Source of the DNA: Bidens hawaiensis
Lineage: Eukaryota > Streptophyta > Magnoliopsida > Asterales > Asteraceae
Length of the DNA: 64,000 bases
NCBI GenBank assembly: GCA_021521415.1
Contig: JAIQDT010000188.1
Location: forward strand, 930,001-994,000
Reading direction: 5' to 3'
How positions within the stretch are numbered: position 1 is the first letter of the stretch; the number at the start of each line of letters is the position of its first letter. Shown here in pieces: positions 48,925-59,879 of this stretch. Both the position numbers and the translations under genes were made by a program. The notes beneath the pieces were generated by a model. That model was not told the DNA's origin. It made no database searches and saw only the letters and a list, made by a program, of their open reading frames with translations.

Positions 48925-49140
48925 AACAAGCAACAAGCTGCGCAACTAGCACTTATTGAATAGCAAAACTAAATCATTTAAAATTTACAATCATAGATTC
49001 ATGATCCGTTGGACATGACTACGAAGCTCTACAGTCTCACGAGCGAGGAAACCAAAAGTATTAAATGTGAAAGGTATAAACAAGTGTCGGTTGTCAAAAC
49101 ACGTTTTCTCAGATTTGGTTACTTTGCATGAAAAACTTTT
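48925..49140 (-). pseudogene. Repeat-borne protein fragment, copy 2
   Basis: The minus strand reads K-T-C-F-D-N-R-H-L-F-I-P-F-T-F-N-T-F-G and then H-V-Q-R-I-M, matching the middle of copy 1 at 44635-45163. Stops follow. It lies in the same orientation as copy 1, about 4 kb away. Confidence 0.6.
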
Positions 49141-50625
49141 AGCGCATTTTGACCCGCCTTGAAAATACTACTCCCAAAGAAATTATAAATCTTACATTGT
49201 GTTTGTTCATAGGATGTGCTTCTTATATATACTTCTAAGTTGGAATGTTTTTTAATTAGATGCGTAACTCTATATTAACAAGTCAAAATGAGGAGGATAT
49301 AGGGACTGATGGTTTAATTAATTAACAAGTCTTGACTGCTTAGTCATCTAGTGATAAGAGTTGCATGGCTTATAAATTACGTAAAACCTATTGAGATCGA
49401 GGAGGATATGGGGACTAATGGTATTCACGTTTAGTTATTCTATATATACTTCTTTGTTGTATCTTTCAATCTTTGACCTGTCTTAGTCTTAATTACATTG
49501 TTATTAGTAGCTAGCTAAAAAGTTTGTCTATGAAAGAGGGAAAGAATTAGTTGGTTGTTACGTAATTCCACCAAATGATAATCTATAGCTTAACATTTGG
49601 TGGGTCCTGCTTCATTCTTCGTACGTACAACTTTTTTAGTTACATATTCTCAAATTTGATCAAGTATTGAAGTTTGATAAAAAAAATATTTTTCCAGAGA
49701 AAATAGGTGAAAAATCAGCAAAGACGTTTGTAAATAGGTTTGGGAGAAATTAAAATGTTATTTCCGTATTATTCTTGAATCTTTATGTATGTTAATCATA
49801 CTAGATTAAATTTCTAGTACAAATATTCTGGGATGGATTTGTTGAATAAATTCTACTATAAAAATTGTCAGTTGCCAACTTGCCATGAATCAAAAATAGA
49901 ATTGCGCTGTTGGACGCATGATTTGTGGGGTCCTATTATATGAGTAGTTGGGCACATGTGATCCATCGTTAATTCGTTATAGTTAATCACTCTCTATTTG
50001 CCGTTACAAAAAAAATAAAAAATAAATAAAGAATAAATAAATAAAGAATATATTAAATAAAAAAAACTCCGTTTAATTCAGTTTAAACAAGTAATCATAA
50101 ATTAGATCTTGTATTTTAGTCTTACATTTACATATTATTTTTTTAAAAACCTTAATTAACATTTAACACAAACCAAATTACATATGAATAATGGGTAAAA
50201 ACATTATAATACAAAATACTAGCATAATGCCATTGAATACAGTATTAATACTAGCTAAGTAACACATGCTAAACAAAAGGCTTATAGCCTACTAGACCAA
50301 TATGCAATATGTGACAGAAATGTGTTATTTCAATGGGGTTGATGGTTCGAGTCATGTGGTGGACAGAAAATATATATTTAGGAGAAGATTTAGTGGGCGT
50401 GTAAGTTGTTAAAAAAAGAGTAACACATGCGGTTACACCATTAGGTCATCCACAATGCAGTCTCTGAGGAAGTTCGTTGGTGATGTTGCACTGAGGTGGA
50501 AGATCGAAGCAAGGGACCACATAAATTTCTAAAGGCAGAAGTGGTAGAGAGCCATGTTGGCTCGATACCATGTAAGAATGGTGAAAGACTCTAATTATTT
50601 CAATAGTGATTACAATATATAGAAA
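49141..50625. other. AT-rich spacer
   Basis: No long coding frame, RNA gene or intact mobile element recognised; AATAAATAAA-type runs at 50010-50060. Confidence 0.5.
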
Positions 50626-51342
50626 CTAGTTTGATCCTCCCGTGTTACGGGAGTTTATTTAAGTTTTTGTTTTTAATCGTTTTGCTATTTTATGTTGATT
50701 TATTTTATTTTTAACGTAGTTTGTTTTAATTTAATACATATATATTAGTTTCTTATTATATTTTTTTGCGTTTGGGTATTTTCAATTGAGATGTGTAGAT
50801 TTTTAGATTTTTAGCGAACAAAAATACACGAGCACGAACATGTTGATTTTTTTAAATGAACAAACATGACCACAAATATTTCTAATGAAAAAGGGGACTT
50901 TGATGTAGTTGACGATAGCGGGTAGTATCGGAAGTTAACCGTCAATGGAGATGATAAATCACATGTAAAGAAGATAAATTAAATTAGGGTTTGAGGATTA
51001 AACTATTTACCAATAAATAAGATCTTATAACCCATTTGAGAGCTATTAGGGTTTGAAAGACCCATAACCCGTGGAAAGTATTCTTTGATGATTAAGGGGT
51101 TATTTCACAACTAAATGAGATGTTATAACCCGTTTAAGGGTTATCCGGGTTTGGTGAGACCCATGACCCGCGAAAATTATTGTTTGATTATGAAAGAGTT
51201 TCACAAATAAATAAGATGTTATAACCTATTTAAAGATTATCTGGGTTTGGTAAGACTCATACCCGCGGTTTCGGGTCAAATGCATGAAAATGAGGGACAA
51301 CCTGATAACGACACGTAATATTTTTTGGTAGGTATATATAGA
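50626..51342 (-). mobile_element. Non-autonomous Helitron 2
   Basis: Same end structure as Helitron 1: plus-strand A, CTAG, then a CTCCCG-TGTTA-CGGGAG hairpin at 50637-50653 (6-bp perfect stem); far end ATATATAGA followed by T. Shares the GGGTCAAATGCATGAAAA block and the GACACGTA block with Helitron 1. Three ~90-bp repeats with GATGTTATAACC words lie at about 51020, 51115 and 51205. Confidence 0.8.
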
Positions 51343-52002
51343 TAGTTAGATAGATGGGGTTTGTGGGCTCGACACTAAAATCCTAATACTATATTCCAAT
51401 AGGGTCAAGGCCTGACTGAGGGCAACCACACAACTGCATATCATTTTATCCTAAAATTTTAGAAATAACATAGATATCGAGCAGGAAGAAAAATCATATA
51501 ATTAACATTTATAAATTAGGATATATATCTTGAGTAAATATAGTTGGAAAAGATAGGAGAATTCTATTGTCCTGTACATAACTATTAATTTAACTTCAAG
51601 ATTGATATATTTCTACGCAACTTGTCACTTAAACTTCAAAAGCATCCATTAAAAACTAAAAATTAAATAAAAAGCCCTTCAAAAGCATGTCATTAGTTAA
51701 ATATATATTTGTTATAAAGGTAATATATGATTGATTGCTTACTTGAAAAGGTATCTACGAATCAAAAGATAATTATAAGAAATCAAAAGAAAAAGATAAA
51801 CAAGCGGAACATGGCATAAAGATGTTTGCCATATCACCAACATAGCAAAGAACTAATAAGATTTGTACATATGCTAATCATAAACCCATGTAATGATCAA
51901 ATTAACATGATTAATCCAGTTAAGTAAATTTCACATGTATAATTAGTGTTTACTGTTTAGGAGAAGCTAGTTAAAACAAAATTGCATACACAATATATAT
52001 CT
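51343..52002. other. Spacer without recognised genes
   Basis: AT-rich, nothing supported. Confidence 0.45.
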
Positions 52003-52619
52003 TGAGAGAACTTCCGTTTATCTACCTGTGGTTTGTTGGCGGAGGCACTTTGATTCCCTCAAACTTAAAATGAACCGATTGAGTCCCTGTGGTTTATGGC
52101 AATTCAATCTGCGCCCATTCGCCATCTTGACCATCCAAAAAAATATGAAAGGACTATTATGCCCTTTTATGACGTTCTAATTCCGTCTATGTGCTTTGCA
52201 TGCATGCAGTTTGCATCCCTTTGCCTCCATCACATCCACATCCACCATCACCTCCTCCTCCTCCATCTTCGGCTTTCATGCGTAACCGTTTCCTCACAAT
52301 CCTCCCACTGTCTTAGTCTTGATCACATCCCCTTCCATAACAACAATTTCAGGACCACACTCAAACCACCATTTCAACTTTTTGCCATGCTCATTTAACC
52401 ACCTAGACCCCAGCTGTAACAACCACAACCTTCACCTCCTGCTACCTTCGTTAGCCACTATTTGGTGGATTCGTCACTGCAACTAATCATCGCGTCACCA
52501 TCTGATATACAAAGTTTTGGAAATTAAAAGTGTCGAGTTTGGGTGACAACTATGAGAGGGAATTAGACGAGGGGGAGTTGGGGAAGAGATGTATGTAGAG
52601 AGTGGTGGTGATGATGATG

Positions 52620-52827
52620 TGAAAACAATAAGATTCAAGTCTAAACCTTTATTGTATTGATTAATATGTTGTTGTTGTTGTTATGATTACTTGATTACAA
52701 ATAACCCCCTATTTATAACCATACAATTACTTGTTAGACAAGAATAGGAGGAAAACTAACTCAATAACCCCCTAGGTTTGTAAGTACGACAACTAGGTCC
52801 CCGCACTTACGCAAGATTACACTAACA
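52620..52827 (-). mobile_element. 3' LTR of the minus-strand copia element
   Basis: Same sequence as 57787-57993 apart from a few differences; holds a GTT microsatellite at about 52664-52680. Confidence 0.93.
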
Positions 52828-52838
52828 ATCACCCCCTA
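52828..52838 (-). other. Polypurine tract of copia element
   Basis: Minus strand TTAGGGGGTGAT directly before the LTR start. Confidence 0.85.
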
Positions 52839-52907
52839 ATCTTGTGACACCGATGAAGCTTCGCATCTCGTTAAACTTCAACCGTGACAACGCTTTTGTA
52901 AGGATGT

Positions 52908-54560
52908 CTACTCTTTGTAAATCTCCACTGACATGCTCCACCTTGATTTGTTCTCTCTCGATGCACTCCCGAATGAAATGGTATCGTGTGTTGATGTGCT
53001 TGCTTCTCCCGTGAAAACCGGGTTCTTCATCAAGGCAATAGCCGATGAATTATCCACCTTCAACGTCACGATTTCCTCCTTTTCTCCGGTCATCTCTGAC
53101 AACAAACCTCGAAGCCATAAGGCTTGACATGCTGCTGATGTAGCTGCCATAAATTCAGCCTCACATGATGATAACGCCACCGTTCCTTGTTTCGGAGAAA
53201 CCCATGATATCGGTGATGTACCATAGTAGAAAATCAAACCTGAGGTGCTCCGACCATCATCCATATCCACCGCATGACTACTATCACTATACCCGTGCAA
53301 CATACTGTTTCCGCCTCTCGAGTAAGTAATACCAAAGTCTAGTGAACCTCTTAGATATCGGAGAATATATTTAACTGCTTGAGCATGAGCTTGAGTTGGT
53401 GATTGCATGAATCGACTCGCATAACCAATCGAGTAGCTCAAATCAGGTCTCGTATGAGTTAAATACCGCAAGCTTCCGATTATATTTCTATAACCAGTTG
53501 GATCTACCTTCGGATTTTCATCTTCCTTTGACAACTTTAAGCCCGGTTCCATAGGAAATTGAGTCGAGTTGCACTCCCAAAGACTTGCTTCTTTTAGGAT
53601 CTTCGTTGCATAATCGCTTTGCTTTTAACGTTATCCCACGATCACTTTGCTTGACTTCAATCCCGAGATAGTAATGCAACAACCTGAGGTCACTCATCTC
53701 GAACCTTGACTCCATTTGTCTTTTGATATTTGCAATTTCTTGCACACTTGTACCCATGACTATCAAATCATCAACGTAAACCCCAACGAGTAGTAGCCTT
53801 TGACCGGAACACCGTTTGTAAACCGCTTGTTCTTGTTTACATCGAGTGAAACCGAGTTCCTTTAACGACCCGTCTAGTTTAGTATTCCACGCCCTTGGAG
53901 CTTGGCGTAGAACGTATAACGCGTTAGCCAACTTGTACACTTTTCTTTCTTCACCTTTCTTAACGAACCCATCCGGTTGAAACACATACACCTCTTCTTT
54001 TAAATCACCATAAAGAAACGCGGATTTTACATCCAAGTGATGAACTTCCCAACCTCGGTTTGCTGCTAACGCGAGTAAAAGTCGAATGGTTTCGATTCTC
54101 GCCACTGGTGCGGACACCTCTTCGAAATCGATCCCATATTTCTGAACATACCCCTTAGCTACGAGTCGGGCCTTGTACTTGGTTATTTTCCCGCTTCATC
54201 TCTTTTGATTTTATAGACCCACTAACCTATCGGTTTTACTTTGGGTCGTGCTTCGACTAACCTCCATGTCTTGTTTCTTTCTATCGACTCGATCTCCGCT
54301 TCCATTGCTTTTCTCCAATGTTTTTCATTATTCGCTTCTCGAAAATTTACCGGTTCATCATCGAATAATAATAGGAGATTTACCTCGTCGGTTGTCGGGT
54401 CTTACTCAGCGGGTGTCGGTATACCTTCAACCAGAAAGTCGCTAAATTTCTTGGGTAAAACCATCTTTCGAGTAGTTCGACACGGCTATATAACTTGTAA
54501 CGGTTCTTCGTTTAGGCTAGTGTTCGGCCTAGTCGGGCATACAGGTGGGCTGCCACCTTA
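52908..54560 (-). pseudogene. copia reverse transcriptase and RNase H, frameshifted
   Basis: RT reads from 54117 to about 53560: A-P-V-A-R-I-E, then L-D-V-K-S-A-F-L, then the active site Y-V-D-D near 53780. A frameshift near 53550 leads into RNase H (53552 to 52908), with D-S-S-H-A, S-S-C-E-A-E-F and V-D-N-S-S-A motifs. The catalytic residues I can see are kept, so the frame breaks rather than active-site loss inactivate it. The stretch 54118-54560 is the RT N-terminus and linker in a further frame. Confidence 0.9.
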
Positions 54561-55829
54561 TGAACTTGACGACTCACTTCCGTTTCTAAGACGAACCAAC
54601 TCACCGGTATCATGTCGGTCTACGGACCCGGTGTCAAACCCGGTTGTCACCTGCTCCGATTCGGGTTCAATATCGTACCTGACAATAAACTCGATCCATT
54701 CAGGACCCTTTTCGCCCTCTTGTTTGTCAAGATCAGCCCACGTGTACCTTTTACACTCGTCAAACTTGACATCCCGCGTAACGTGTACTCGCCTTTTGAT
54801 CGGATCAAACATACGATAGGCTTTTGTTCCAGGTTGAGTACCTAAGTGAATCATCACAACACTTCGGTCGTCCAATTTCTTTTGGCCGGTACCAAGGACT
54901 TTTACATACCCTGTGCATCCGAACACTTTAACGTATGAAAGGTTCGGTTTTCTTCCTTTAAAACGCTCGTACGGAGTCGAATCCTTCAAAGATTTTGTTG
55001 GTGACCGGTTTAGTAAATAAACCGAGTGATGAACCGCTTCTCCCCATAGATCTTGTGGTAGTGACATCTCCTTTAACAAACTTCCAGTCGTACCAAGTAT
55101 GGTTCGGTTTCTTCTTTCAACCACTCCGTTTTGATGTGGGGTGTACGGGGCCATAAACTGATGTGCCACACCTATACTTGATAAGTAATCTTCCAACACA
55201 TGGGATGTAAACTCACCCCCATTGTCGGTGCGAATGGTTTTGAGTTTCTTGCCCGTTTCGTTTTTCACTTTTTTCACGAAATCTATGAGTAAGCCCGCAA
55301 CTTGGTCTTTCGTCTTTATCGTGAAAACCCACATATAGCGGGTGTAGTCGTCAACAACAAGCAAAAGGTATCGGTTTCCACCGTGTGTCTCGGGAGTAAT
55401 CGCGCCACAAACATCGGCATAAACGAGCTCGAGCGGTACCTTTGCACGATAATTAGATTCTTTCGGGATATCCGATCTTGTTTGTATGCCTAGCATACAT
55501 GCATCACAAATTTGCATTGGGTGTTCGATTCTTGGCACTCCATCCGCGAGTTTCGTGAGACCCCGAAGGGCATCGAAATTCAAATGCCCCAATCGAGCAT
55601 GCCATATCCATGCAGCATTATGCAAATTGACTTGTAAGCAAACCGGAGAAACAACCTTTAAATTAATTTTATAAACCCGGTTGAAGGAACGTGGTACCTT
55701 GATCAGAAGCCTTCCATCTTGTTCGAATATCCATAAGATACCATCTTGAATCCTGATCTTGCATCCTCCTTCGTCTAATTGCCCGAGACTTATAATATTA
55801 TTTTTGAGAGGGAATAAAATAAACGTCAC
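54558..55829 (-). pseudogene. copia integrase region
   Basis: A 423-codon open stretch. HHCC zinc site: H-A-R-L-G-H, then C-D-A-C. Catalytic D,D,E: Y-A-D-V-C-G, R-T-D-N-G-G-E-F and V-V-E-R-R-N-R-T, all intact. The C-terminal part has the F-G-C motif. It is one frame away from gag/protease upstream (shift near 55800) and from RT downstream. Confidence 0.92.
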
Positions 55830-57031
55830 TCAAGGCTCGTTGTTCTCCCCTTTGACCTTCTACTACTATCGTGCCCCGACCTTCGATTTCAACACACGAA
55901 CCATCACCCAAAATTACTTTACCAGTCTTGTTGTGATCGATGTTGGAAAACCATTCCGGATTTCCCGTCATGTGGTTACTCGCCCCGTTATCAAGAATCC
56001 ATGTGTTTTTATCACATGGGGTTGAAGCATATTGCTTTGGATCAACCCGACCTTCTTTTAGAAAAACGACATATTCCTTACTCCGAGCTACCGTCATCAT
56101 GTTTAGAACCGGTCCGCCATCTTGAGCGAGGTTACTTTGATCGTTCGTCTCCTTGTTTCGGTTAGGATATGACGTGGCAAAGTGCCCTAGTTCATCACAC
56201 CGATAACATTTAATCTTTGACCGATCCTTCTTCACTCGGGGTTCTTTCTTTTCCCGATCCACAACCTTACCCTTTCCCTTGTTCTTTTTGACTTGATTCG
56301 GTTCCCATCTTGCCTTTCCCATGACGCCTTTCTTGATTGCTTTTAGCTTTCCATTCTTCATGTGTATATAGGAGTTGTTCTTGCTTAACGGACACGGGTT
56401 TATCTTCATCTCCAGATCGTTCCTCAAACGCTTTTAGGCGTCCAACGGCTTCATGGAACGTCATGGTCTTTATATCAGCAAACTGTTCAATAGTAGCAAC
56501 AATCGCTATATACCTCTTTCTCGGAACGGACTTCAAAAGCTTTCTCACAAGGGTCTTTTCTTCAAACGGTTCTCCAAAATTACTTGCTTTGGAAGCTATT
56601 TGGCTTATCTTGGTCGAGAAGTCATCAATTGTGTCGGTTTCTTTCATCTTGAATACATCGAACTCATGTTGAAGAGACCCAATACGTGCTTCTCGAACCC
56701 TATCAACCCCAATGAAACGAGTCTTAAGTGCATCCCATATCTCTTTAGCGGTGGAAAGGTGAGACATTTGCATCACCAAAGCCTCCGGCATGCCTTGATA
56801 AAGATACACAATCGCCAACCCATCTATCTTCGGGTCAACCACTATTCCCGTTCTTGGTTCGATAGCCTCCAACAACCCTTGAACCTTGAAGATGGCCTTG
56901 ATTTTTACCGTCCAAATCGTTTAATTAGTGGACGTAAGAATCGAAAACTGAATCGATAGAAAAATTGGTTCTTTAGGAAAACCGACTTGATTACATGGCC
57001 CTCCAACTTGATTATTTGGTTGATCGCCCAT
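55798..57031 (-). pseudogene. copia gag and protease
   Basis: Gag starts at the ATG at 57031, with motifs F-S-I-L-T-S-T-N, a TAA stop at 56923-56921 where Tyr is usual, then the gag core (L-Y-Q-G-M-P-E-A-L, W-D-A-L-K-T-R-F). A frameshift at about 56330 leads into a zinc knuckle C-Y-R-C-D-E-L-G-H-F-A-T-S-Y, whose last Cys is Tyr, and a protease with D-N-G-A-S-N-H where Asp-Ser-Gly is usual. These changes point to loss of function. Confidence 0.88.
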
Positions 57032-57771
57032 CTTTTCTTCTTGTTCGTTAGAATTCAATTCAAATCTAGACTCAATATTGTTGAACCCGTAAAGAGTTTC
57101 AAAACGAACAAATCTGATCGAATAGCTTAACTCCTGGGAACCTTCTGATATTGAGTGCTTTCAAAAATTCCTTATGCCACGTGGGGTGTATTTGAATTAA
57201 TTTAAATAACCCTTGAAACAATAAAAGAACCCTTCGACAAGAAACCTTTGAGAAATTGAACAATTCTAATATTCCAAAACTTCTCTGGAATGCTTCAAGA
57301 ACCCTTTTAGCAAATATATTATCCCAAAACTCCAAAACAACTTCCCTTCCTGTTCGTCGGTGCACACAAAGCCACCCACAAACCTTGAAGATTAATTGAA
57401 TAAATTAAAGTTTTTGCTGCTTCTTGGTTCTTGATGCACACGTCACGATAATTTGACGACCAAGACCTGACCCAGAACACCTTTAGCAGTAGATGAGATT
57501 ACAAACGCCGTTCAGGTAAGCCTCCGGAATCGGTTCTTCACAGCATGCTTCTTGATTTCCGATCACTGATTAACACCCGTTGCAATCTTGCCAGACTTTC
57601 TTGATCGGTAATCCTCGCCGCCGGTACAGAACCTTAACCGTAGCTCTTGATACTCGATCAATCTTAGAACCCGTCGCAGAGGTCTTGCAACCAGATGTGA
57701 TTGCCTTCCTCGCCGGACTCACCTTCGATCGGAGATGCCTTGCGCTGCCGGAACTTCTTGATCGATATTTA

Positions 57772-57784
57772 GCCTCTGATACCA
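57772..57784 (-). other. Primer-binding site of minus-strand copia element
   Basis: Minus strand TGGTATCAGAGGC, two bases from the 5' LTR end. Confidence 0.92.
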
Positions 57785-57786
57785 AT

Positions 57787-57993
57787 TGAAGACAATAATA
57801 TTCAAGTCTAAACCTTTATTGTATTGATTAATATGTTGTTGTTGTTGTTATGATTATTTGATTACAAATAACCCCTATTTATAACCATACAATTACTTGT
57901 TAGACAAGAATAGGAGGAAAACTAACTCAATAACCCCCTAGGTTTGTAAGTACGACAACTAGGTCCCCGCACTTACGCAAGATTACACTAACA
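57787..57993 (-). mobile_element. 5' LTR of the minus-strand copia element
   Basis: 207 bp, next to the primer site. See the 3' LTR entry. Confidence 0.93.
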
Positions 57994-58365
57994 TGGTGGT
58001 GTGGTGCTTTTTCTAGCAGCGTTGGTGAACGACGATGGCATGGTGGGTGTGGTGGTGGTGGCTGCAAGGTGTGAAAGACCACTTTGCCCTTCAAACTAAC
58101 AGAGTTAATATACAGAGAGACGTAAATTGCACCGCCAAAAGACTACAGAGACTCAACTAGTTCATTTTAAGTTTGAGGGACTCAAAGTGCCTCTGCCCAA
58201 TAAACCACATAGACACAAATAGAATTTCTCTCATATATGAGTAAAGTTTTTTTTTTAATAAAAACTTTTTTGAACATATTGATTGATGCGTACGTAAAAG
58301 GGTCTGTCACGATGACACCTCCTTTATTACTCCGTATGGTTTATATCATGGAGAAAGTTAACGTA

Positions 58366-58484
58366 CAAATGAAATTAACGTGCTAAACGTGAGAATCAAG
58401 TAGAGTAATTATGTATTACTCTATAATGTAATTACATAATTATCCTACTTGTGATTCTCACGTTTAGCACGATAATTTCATTTG
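58366..58484. mobile_element. Hairpin MITE copy 2
   Basis: About 119 bp that folds on itself almost completely: the left arm CAAATGAAATTAACGTGCTA is the inverse of the right arm TAGCACGATAATTTCATTTG, continuing through ACGTGAGAATCA against TGATTCTCACGT. Arms are about 54 bp around a short centre. Confidence 0.85.
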
Positions 58485-59879
58485 TATTTGATTCGAACCC
58501 TTATATAATGATCAGTTTATTAATTTAATATAACGAGTCTCCGGTGTTCATGATTTCTTGTGCAATCCTTGAACACTTGAATCTTGATTGCCGGCTAGCA
58601 TAAAAGCCTCAGTCAAAACATTGAAATCATCTGACTGTACGTTTAGTATTTAAACAATAGAAACATATTATAGAGTCAACTAACAGTTAAAAAAAACTAA
58701 TTTAAAGTTAAAAAACACATGCGTAAATAATTTATAATTTTATAATTTTTTTATTTGAACGACTTGTTTTTCTATACAATTTTATCACCCACTTAAATAT
58801 TACTAAATTGCTATTTCGAGTAAAGAAATAGAAATAAAAATATTAATTTATGATGATTTGATTAAAAAAACAGATAAATAAATGTATTTGAAGATGACAT
58901 TATTTTATTTTGAAAGTGTAAATTAGAAAAGTGAGTCCATATCATAAAATTACACCTACGTAAAAATGTATTGTTAATTCTTGATGAAAATACCAATCTT
59001 TAGTTAAATTATGTAAGAAATTCAGTTGGAGATAAAGACTTAACCGACACTACAAAGTGAAGGTAAATACTATTTGTTCCAAGAACCTATTATGGCGAGT
59101 TGCAAAAGAACGTAGAAACCTAGGATGAACGCTTACGTGATCCATACCACCTATGTCATATAAAGAAAGGCTTGTGATCCTGTTGTTTTCTTTGACCCGA
59201 ACCATTTTGAACTCACAAATTTGAAGAAGCTTTGAGATTTTATTTCGCTTGGGGCTCCAAATTAAAATGATTAAACCACCTCTTAAACGAGTGAGATAGA
59301 TGACAAATCAAAAGACGTATTGTTTGTGTTCACACACACCATTTAGCATAAGTGTATCATTAATGACACCAAAGTATATATGATGTTAATTTTACTATTG
59401 TTCTCCAAGAACCTTTTTACTATGAAAATGATGTATATCAATACGAATTCTATCTAATATCTTTCTCAATATATAGCATATTACAAAAAAAAAAAAAAGG
59501 GTTGGTTGCATAATGTTATCTATAAGATGATACATTTGGTGTCAAGTTTCAGCCAATAAAATCACCAGGGACCATGTTTTTTGGTGAAGGTTTTAACAAT
59601 GACATTCAACCCTAAAGAATCAAGATTTTAACTTTTAAGGGTTCACATTGAAGGATTTATGTTAAATGGAGAATGTTTTTTTTACATATTGGAGTCTTAC
59701 CCTTTTCACCGTATAGCAAAATTAAGAAACATATATAGCAAGTACTGTTGGTAGAAGTCATAGATGTGGTACATTCAACACAAGTATTTATAAGACACTT
59801 TGATGCAAACTTTGGAATTCAAATGAAGGCTTTGCTTCCATCCTTTCTAGAGCAAGCTTGATCTTTCCACAGGCACAAC
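58485..59879. other. Downstream region of the Aux/IAA gene
   Basis: AT-rich, no second gene. The minus-strand 3' UTR probably ends within about 200 bp of 59880. A poly(A) run lies at 59486-59499. Confidence 0.5.

Larger units (their letters stand above)
52620..57993 (-). mobile_element. Complete but inactive Ty1/copia element, minus strand
   Basis: LTRs of 208 bp (52620-52827) and 207 bp (57787-57993), ending TGTTAG/CTTCA in element orientation, with a primer site and polypurine tract in the right places. Possible TSD TGATG (52615-52619) against TGGTG (57994-57998), one mismatch. LTRs differ at about 3 sites plus one gap. Coding is broken by a stop and several frameshifts. Short LTRs and a single gag-pol fit a Tork- or Retrofit-type copia. 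Confidence 0.93.
52003..58233. mobile_element. TIR-bounded DNA element (Mutator-like?) hosting a copia insertion
   Basis: About 95 bp at 52003-52100 is the inverse of 58136-58233; both hold TGAGAGAA and GAGGCACTTTGA and CCCTCAAACTTAAAATGAAC type blocks. Without the copia element the unit is only about 860 bp and non-coding. Long TIRs suggest Mutator-like, but the flanks (TATATATCT and TATATGAGT) do not give a clean 9-bp duplication. Confidence 0.7.

Noticed and set aside
52096..52398. 100-codon open frame rich in His and Leu
   Set aside because: Non-coding arm of the TIR element; no domain, composition biased.
54241..54819. 192-codon plus-strand open frame
   Set aside because: Antisense shadow of the copia integrase/RT linker on the minus strand.
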